DNA from: Saksenaea vasiformis B4078
Taxonomy: Eukaryota > Mucoromycota > Mucoromycetes > Mucorales > Saksenaeaceae
Reading direction: 5' to 3'
Assembly (NCBI GenBank): GCA_000697055.1
Contig: JNDT01001969.1
Location: 1 to 10,339 of the forward strand
DNA: 10,339 bases
The stretch's first letter is position 1. Each line of letters starts with the position of its first letter. Under the pieces are notes generated by a model. It had not been told where the DNA came from and did not search any database. It saw only the letters and a list, made by a program, of their open reading frames with translations. Made by a program: the position numbers and the translations under genes. Positions 6,135 through 10,339 of this stretch are shown here, piece after piece.

Positions 6135-9063
6135 ATGCCTTCCTCTTTTTGATCTTTTTGGTGCGGATACATTCAACTAATTTGCTGTAATCTTCACCGA
6201 TAAGCCTTTCGCCGTTGGTTTTGTCAAGGACCATAAAGATTGGTTCAAGACCATCCGTCAATTCCAGCTCGGACTTTTCAATTTCAGCTGCTTCCGAGGG
6301 GAGCACCACAAGCATCGAGAAATAATATCCGTCAGGACAATATTCGCTTAATGGCCTTTCCAAGTGCCCGTTGACTTTTGTTGCTAAGGTTGTACACACG
6401 GCCTTTTTGGTATCCTTTGGTGATAACCGTTTCTCGTTTCGGAACTTCCACTGCACAAATACCGGGTATTTTATCGTACCAACGCGTAAAATGAACACTA
6501 CGTCTGGACCTGATGGATTGAGTTTGGGAAAAAAGAACGGCGCCATAGGTTCTTGATAATCTATTTCCATAGCTGTCATATGAGCGTCAAGAAATTCTGT
6601 CAAGTTGATCGCCGCACTTCTAACGCCAACGTTTCGACCTTCCCAGTTCATAATTTCTACCACCTCATCGAGCATCTCCGTCACCCTCTCCGTCTTCCAT
6701 CTGAAAAGGTCCTCCACATCTCTAAGTATCTTGCCATGCAAAACGCTTATCAACATCCAAGGTATAACTTCCTCCCAAAGAAAGCCCCTTTGCGCTTGGG
6801 CTGTCGATTGATCTGAAAAGGTTTTCAAAGTGCGTTAAAAATTGCGGATCGCGGTGGTTGAAATAGTTGATTGCTCCCTCATAGACAAAGGGTTCGTCGA
6901 TCACTGTGGTAATAGTTGGATGGTCAATGATGTCTACCGTCGTGTTATCGACAGATATCGTTTCAAAATTTTCCCTAGACGGTCGCTCTAAGCAACAAAG
7001 GCGGCCAATCGAAGATTCGACCAACGAGGGGACACCACCGTCTATTTGATGTACAACACCGCGCGTTCGCATACCCACGACAGCCGTTGCAACGATAGTC
7101 ATCATGTTGAAACAACCTGGGAACTGTTCCTTCTTTACCACAGTTGCCTGATAAACGCGATCAAGCTCTACACAGATATTTCCTCGATCCCTTGGCTTCC
7201 CATGGCCATTTGGATACGCGGTCAAGCTGTCCAATATCGCATTCATATGCTTTGCCCAATTGTCATTTGCCATAATCGTCTCATTTCTGTTACTGATCGC
7301 ATCCTTCACGATCAGTTCGATTACTGTAACAATCGGTCTAAATCTACCTCGAAGTCGGCGGTACAGTTGACTGATAGCCTCTGATGGCAGTAAGCTACTC
7401 AAAAGCCCCAATGCATCACCTCCCAACTGCTCGCCAACGTATTTGATGAAGTCACGGATGGAATCCTCGCTTTCCCATCCAGGGAAGTTGACCACGCGTC
7501 GATCTAACGGGGTCTTACTAATGTTTGGATCTCTCTTGCTGGCACTTTCCGAATCATTTATCCATTCTAGATCGTAATGACTGAGTCCAGTTCCGCATGG
7601 AATTATACAGTGGAGATATTCGCTCATGGATATATGTCGAAACCCATGCAGGATCGGAGAGAGAACTGGCCGCAGTTCATTGCTTTGCGTAGAGACATAG
7701 TCGCCGAATCCAATGTCTCGCAAATTCTGTGCTTCGTCGAGGAAAATCAGGAACTTGGAACGTCCTCCAATATGAAAACCGTAGCCTCGGAGTAGAACAG
7801 TTACACGATCGAACGTCGCTCTCAAATAGTCAGGAAGTTGGGCGTAGTAGCGTTCATTTTTGAAAATTTCAGTTACAGTAGCGTTGAAGAGCTCGTGGAA
7901 GAAATCATCGATTGTTTGTCCCTCATAGGTGAAGACATATGGGCAGACTTGAAGAAGCATCCACCTTTCCGGAGTGAATGCTCCGTTCTGGCCAATTTTC
8001 AGACACCATTCGAGAATCATAAGTCGTGTGATCAAGAGAACATCCACAAGCGCTAGAGCCTGATCACCATACGCTTTCTTCTTCTTAAGGTCATCGAGTT
8101 CCGCATGTTCGGCGTCATAATTAATTTTCACCGATGTTCGCAATTTTAGGAGTGTCATCATGTCTATTGAACCAAGATCTGTGCCACTGGCGTTGAAATA
8201 GAATCCCCATTGCTTTGCAAGTAACTCGATTACTGTTCGCGTTTTACCACATCCGCTAACACCGAAAAGTGGCAGCAAATCCTCCAGTTTACCGTTGATC
8301 CTTTTCATAGCCTCTTCTGACATCCTTACTGTGGTGTTCTCGAACGGTTTTGAAGGCTGCAATAAGAGGAACGATGGTCGGGATTCGCTTACTGGATCAT
8401 CAGCTCTCCTCCATATAATAGGCAATCCTGCCAGGCTGCCTTCAGTCCTAGGTATGTCAATCTTGCCTAGAACAAAGTCTTTAAGAAACGCAGTCAGAGT
8501 GCAATTGTTTGAGAAGAAATCATCCACGATATTCTCAATCAAAGCTACCACAGTTGATGAGCGAAAAGAAATTAAATATCAACGCGTAGATTTACCAGGC
8601 ATGCCTCGGATATGGGGCGACGAACCAAAATTGCTTATCGAGGATGAGGCTAGACAACGTAGACAGCATAATGACATACAGTAAATGACGTGTGTGAAAA
8701 AAAGGACAAATGTGAACTGAATAGCTGTGTGTCATTACCTGATGGAGGCGGCTGCACAATGATGTGGATTGTTCTCTCCTGAGGCTCTTGGGGGAACACC
8801 TTTGAAAGGTGGGTTACCGGGGCTAGCTTCGTTTTGTCATTCACGCTATCGATCATCAATGGTGATTCGTCGTCACTGTATGGAATCGACACACGCCAGA
8901 GTGTCAGATCTTTTGCGTCAATATCCATGAAGGCGGAAGGCGATATGACCTTGATGGCATCTTTAAGTCGGCTGACTGTAGCTGTCGAATCAACCTCAAG
9001 TTCGAATGACTTCGGCAAAGGTTCGCCCTCGATCAGACAGAAGAGCTTCAATTTGCTATCCAT
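6127..9063 (-). CDS. Crinkler (CRN) protein: ubiquitin-like header, P-loop NTPase and REase-fold nuclease; frame broken at 6785-6788
   Basis: Proposed exons on the minus strand: 9063-8739, 8649-8596 and 8544-6127, about 930 codons. Exon 1 is the fungal CRN header: KLKLFCLIEGE is the counterpart of the oomycete LFLAK region, LWRVSIP lies mid-domain, and it ends TIHIIVQPPP, the counterpart of HVLVxxP. The large exon has Walker A GVSGCGKT (8263-8240), Walker B LIFLDEAQ (Asp at about 7738), IIPCGTG as a sensor-like strand and GRFRPIVTVIE. After about 6790 the protein continues in another frame with FLWEEVIP, then GPDVVFIL (Asp at 6504) and PVFVQWKF (Lys at 6447), the D...QxK core of the CRN restriction-endonuclease-like domain. 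It ends in a basic KKIKKRK tail. Family members are intracellular effectors that act in nuclei, probably cutting DNA; substrates here are unknown. I prefer the ATG at 9063 over 9081 because family headers start close to the LFCL motif. The frame change coincides with a C4 run, so either a recent mutation or an assembly error has separated the NTPase from the nuclease. Confidence 0.85.
6785..6788 (-). other. Homopolymer (C4, G4 on coding strand) at the CRN frame change
   Basis: The upstream frame carries the conserved SPSAKG and the downstream frame FLWEE. The two meet at this run with no intervening residues, and one base too many in the run accounts exactly for the switch. No GT...AG intron is needed. 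Slippage during replication or a sequencing error are both possible. Confidence 0.7.
8545..8595 (-). other. Intron 2 of CRN gene
   Basis: On the coding strand: GTAAAT donor, pyrimidine-rich body with CTCATCAAC, and GTGGTAG acceptor, 51 nt. It joins the 54-nt exon (phase 1) to ALIENIVDDFF at the start of the large exon. Confidence 0.7.
8596..8649 (-). other. 54-nt frame-neutral exon of the CRN gene
   Basis: It encodes an 18-residue Ser/Gly-rich linker, SSSISNFGSSPHIRGMPG, between the header and the NTPase. Its length is a multiple of three with phase 1 on both sides, so skipping it (8738 to 8545 as one intron) leaves the frame unchanged. Inclusion is supported by good splice sites on both sides and an open frame. 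Confidence 0.55.
8650..8738 (-). other. Intron 1 of CRN gene
   Basis: Coding strand ATCAG|GTAATG donor and GTTGTCTAG acceptor, 89 nt, phase 1. It lies directly after the QPPPS end of the header, at the junction where CRN headers are exchanged between effector domains. Confidence 0.7.
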
Positions 9064-9090
9064 AGCAGAAGAATAGGACATTGATCAGTG

Positions 9091-9097
9091 ATTTATA
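9091..9097 (-). promoter_or_regulatory. Candidate TATA box of the CRN gene
   Basis: TATAAAT on the minus strand lies 28 bp before the ATG at 9063 and only 10 bp before the ATG at 9081. With usual TATA-to-start spacing, the transcript would begin after the upstream ATG, which agrees with 9063 as the start codon. This is motif and spacing evidence only. Confidence 0.3.
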
Positions 9098-9258
9098 GTA
9101 TGTGAATGGAAGAATAAAAAAAAAGGTTGTCAAATTACTGCGCAATGGCTGGTTGAGACTGGGGAATAATGCATTTTGGAGTTCCGAAACTCTATATCTG
9201 GGCCCGCGTACCATGTCAGGGGGGAAGAATTAATTTTTGAGAAATTTTATTGGCTGAT

Positions 9259-9284
9259 GACATTGGCCTGTAAAGGCCAATGTC
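9259..9284. repeat. Perfect hairpin, 11-bp arms with 4-nt loop
   Basis: GACATTGGCCT (9259-9269), loop GTAA (9270-9273), AGGCCAATGTC (9274-9284). It is a tight GC-containing stem in an otherwise AT-rich spacer, and the loop is a GNRA-like tetranucleotide on the plus strand. It may be a transcript-end structure, part of a small non-autonomous element, or a protein-binding palindrome. Confidence 0.6.
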
Positions 9285-9460
9285 TGCAGCGTCACTGTAT
9301 GAAAACATTAGCTGACAGTAATAAAACTGGATTATCTTATTGCCGTTAATGTTTTTCTTAAGAAAAAAAGGGAAAAAAGGGGAAAAAAGTTAAGAAACGC
9401 TGGCAGCGTTAGTCAGTGTAGACCTCTATTATTTGGTTGTTTAATGATAAAAAGGAGGTT

Positions 9461-10339
9461 TCAAGATTCACAGAATCTTGTTCCACCTCGTCCTTTACAC
9501 TTATCGCTGCTACATCGCTTACACTTCCTTTTTGCCCTTCTATTCTGGGTGTCACGGGCTCGTAAGGAGGGGACTGGTAGAATCATCCGAGGTTGCGATG
9601 TTTGTCTTGGTATAGGTTGGGGAGATATCTGCGGCAGGTAGATGCACGCCTGAGCGTTGACAAAACTGATATCAGCAGGCGGTTGCGGGGCAGCGGCAGC
9701 GTGGTCTCTGCTCAAAGATTGGAGCTGTCGTCTTGCTGGGATCACTATGTCGCGGTTGCTTGCGATCGTGTTCGCCGCATTTTGTATATCTTGCCAGATG
9801 GCATGATACTTGTGCAGATATTGTGGGGTCTTGTAGAATATCGTAGTGCCATTTACGTGAGAGGCCCATATTTTGGCAATCCGGATCCAGTCAGGCGTCG
9901 ATCTGGCAGAAGATGCGTCTTGTCCTAGTATCCTTCGGAAAAGAGCTTTTTCTTCTGCCGTGTGAACTGGTAAAACGGCATAAGTTGTCCCTTGCATCTG
10001 AGCTATATATGAATGACAAGTTTCGACTGCTGGCGTCCCTCTCGCGAAGCCAAGCAGTTCCTGGTTGACATGCTTCTGTAGTTCCACCAGGCTGCGCATC
10101 TCGGGCTTCTGCTCTCGGATCCAGTTGCAAGCAGCGAGCTTGAAATCCTCATCATTCAACAATGAAGGCCGCTTAGAATGCTTTCCCTGTTGATGAAGAG
10201 AGAGCGTTCCGAATTGAAGGTATTCTTTCGCCCACAAACGAATGGCAAGGTTACGATAGGTTGACGGAGCCTTCCAGATAGCGTTTGCAGCTTTTTGCGA
10301 AGATTTGATCTTCTTATATCCTTCCAGTCTGTAGTGAAA
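9461..10339 (-). CDS. Transposon-derived protein, 3' part: DDE-transposase-like DNA-binding region with a Cys-motif tail
   Basis: The frame is open from the right edge (beginning FHYRLEGYKKIKSS) to TGA at 9463-9461, so the 5' end lies outside the window. The first ~130 residues resemble the N-terminal helix-turn-helix region of fungal Tc1/mariner-like DDE transposases: AIRLWAKEYLQFG, then QGKHSKRPSLLNDEDFK and a following helical segment. The DDE catalytic core that should come next is absent. Instead there is a segment with TPDWIRIAKIWASH and TIFYKTPQYLHKYHAIW, possibly a Myb/homeodomain-like fold, then a Pro/Gln-rich linker. The end is RRAKRKCKRC...CKGRGG..FC, a small cysteine cluster that could bind zinc. 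No intron is needed. I infer a domesticated or chimeric transposon product that binds DNA but cannot transpose by itself. The family link for the N-terminal half is from pattern memory and moderate; the tail's function is unknown. Confidence 0.6.
   Translation of the reverse strand, partial: FHYRLEGYKKIKSSQKAANAIWKAPSTYRNLAIRLWAKEYLQFGTLSLHQQGKHSKRPSLLNDEDFKLAACNWIREQKPEMRSLVELQKHVNQELLGFARGTPAVETCHSYIAQMQGTTYAVLPVHTAEEKALFRRILGQDASSARSTPDWIRIAKIWASHVNGTTIFYKTPQYLHKYHAIWQDIQNAANTIASNRDIVIPARRQLQSLSRDHAAAAPQPPADISFVNAQACIYLPQISPQPIPRQTSQPRMILPVPSLRARDTQNRRAKRKCKRCSSDKCKGRGGTRFCES
9462..9480. terminator. Hairpin overlapping the stop codon of the transposon-derived gene
   Basis: CAAGATTC (9462-9469) and GAATCTTG (9473-9480) are exact inverted arms with a 3-nt loop. 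They cover the last codons and stop of the minus-strand gene. This may be a 3'-end RNA structure; fungi do not use intrinsic hairpin terminators, so the terminator label is nominal. Confidence 0.3.

Larger units (their letters stand above)
9082..9460. other. Intergenic spacer between CRN promoter and the transposon-derived gene
   Basis: No gene is seen. It holds the CRN upstream region (TATAAAT on the minus strand at 9097-9091, about 30 bp before the ATG at 9063), a perfect 11-bp-arm hairpin, a 16-bp palindrome TTTTTCTTAAGAAAAA at 9352-9367 and AG-rich tracts at 9360-9390. A minus-strand ATTAAA at 9444-9439 could be the polyadenylation signal of the right-hand gene. Confidence 0.5.

Noticed and set aside
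5656..6190. Short plus-strand open frames in the spacer as genes
   Set aside because: They lack recognisable domains and have AT-driven composition. The second one runs into the CRN nuclease on the opposite strand.
6722..6828. Intron explaining the switch between the two CRN frames
   Set aside because: Conserved residues on the two sides abut exactly at the C4 run, so no sequence is available to be an intron.
7046..8684. Plus-strand open frames opposite the CRN gene
   Set aside because: They are shadows of the CRN coding sequence, whose protein has clear motifs on the minus strand.
9061..9081. Upstream ATG at 9081 as the CRN start
   Set aside because: It adds six residues before the header motif, and the TATA-like box lies only 10 bp upstream. 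The ATG at 9063 fits family headers better, though 9081 is not excluded.
730..9240. GGGAAGAATTAAT shared by 730-742 and 9223-9240 as element termini
   Set aside because: The match does not extend beyond about 13 AT-rich bases, is in direct orientation and has no associated terminal structure.
1..10339. tRNA, rRNA or bacterial-style operon features
   Set aside because: No tRNA B-box with cloverleaf context or rRNA-like sequence was recognised. Introns and gene families indicate a eukaryote, so ribosome binding sites and intrinsic terminators do not apply.

Overview
The window looks like genomic DNA from a fungus, most likely an early-diverging lineage (Mucoromycota- or chytrid-like). The evidence is short introns of 45-89 nt with GTAAGT-like donors and TACTAAT/TTGACT-like branch sites, AT-rich spacers, and three gene families that co-occur in such genomes: a Fanzor (eukaryotic TnpB-like) nuclease, a Crinkler (CRN) effector and a transposon-derived protein. 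The lineage is an inference; no marker gene is present.

Layout: 1-1653 is AT-rich DNA without a convincing gene. It holds two long-arm hairpins and, near its right end, a TATA-like promoter. 1654-5072 (+) is a multi-exon Fanzor-type gene with seven introns that I reconstructed. It has an N-terminal extension (NLS, Ala/Pro/Ser repeat, basic coiled coil, zinc knuckle) and a C-terminal RuvC/zinc-ribbon nuclease with an intact D...E...D triad: DPG at about 4095, VDEYNTSK at about 4807, WQRDVNAS at about 4989. The reading is interrupted by a TGA (2489), two indel-like frame changes (about 2700 and 3011-3018) and a TAA (4591). The TAA disappears if an alternative splice acceptor at 4610 is used. 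5073-6126 is a non-coding spacer starting with a probable 3'-UTR intron; this is where the guide RNA of a Fanzor element would be expected.

6127-9063 (-) is a CRN gene. It has a ubiquitin-like header exon, a small frame-neutral 54-nt exon, then a large exon with a P-loop NTPase and a PD-(D/E)xK-type (D...QxK) nuclease. The NTPase and nuclease parts are in different frames, and the change maps to a four-base C run at 6785-6788 (G run on the coding strand). 9082-9460 is a non-coding spacer with a perfect 11-bp-arm hairpin and homopurine tracts. 9461 to the right edge (-) is the 3' part of a transposon-derived gene. Its N-terminal half resembles the DNA-binding region of fungal DDE transposases, but the tail carries a C-terminal cysteine motif instead of a catalytic domain.

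Overall this is an accessory, mobile-element-rich neighbourhood. The Fanzor and CRN genes converge on one spacer, and both carry small lesions. These may be real decay or indel errors in the assembly. The most interesting object is the Fanzor locus with its presumptive guide-RNA zone; the CRN NTPase-nuclease is second.
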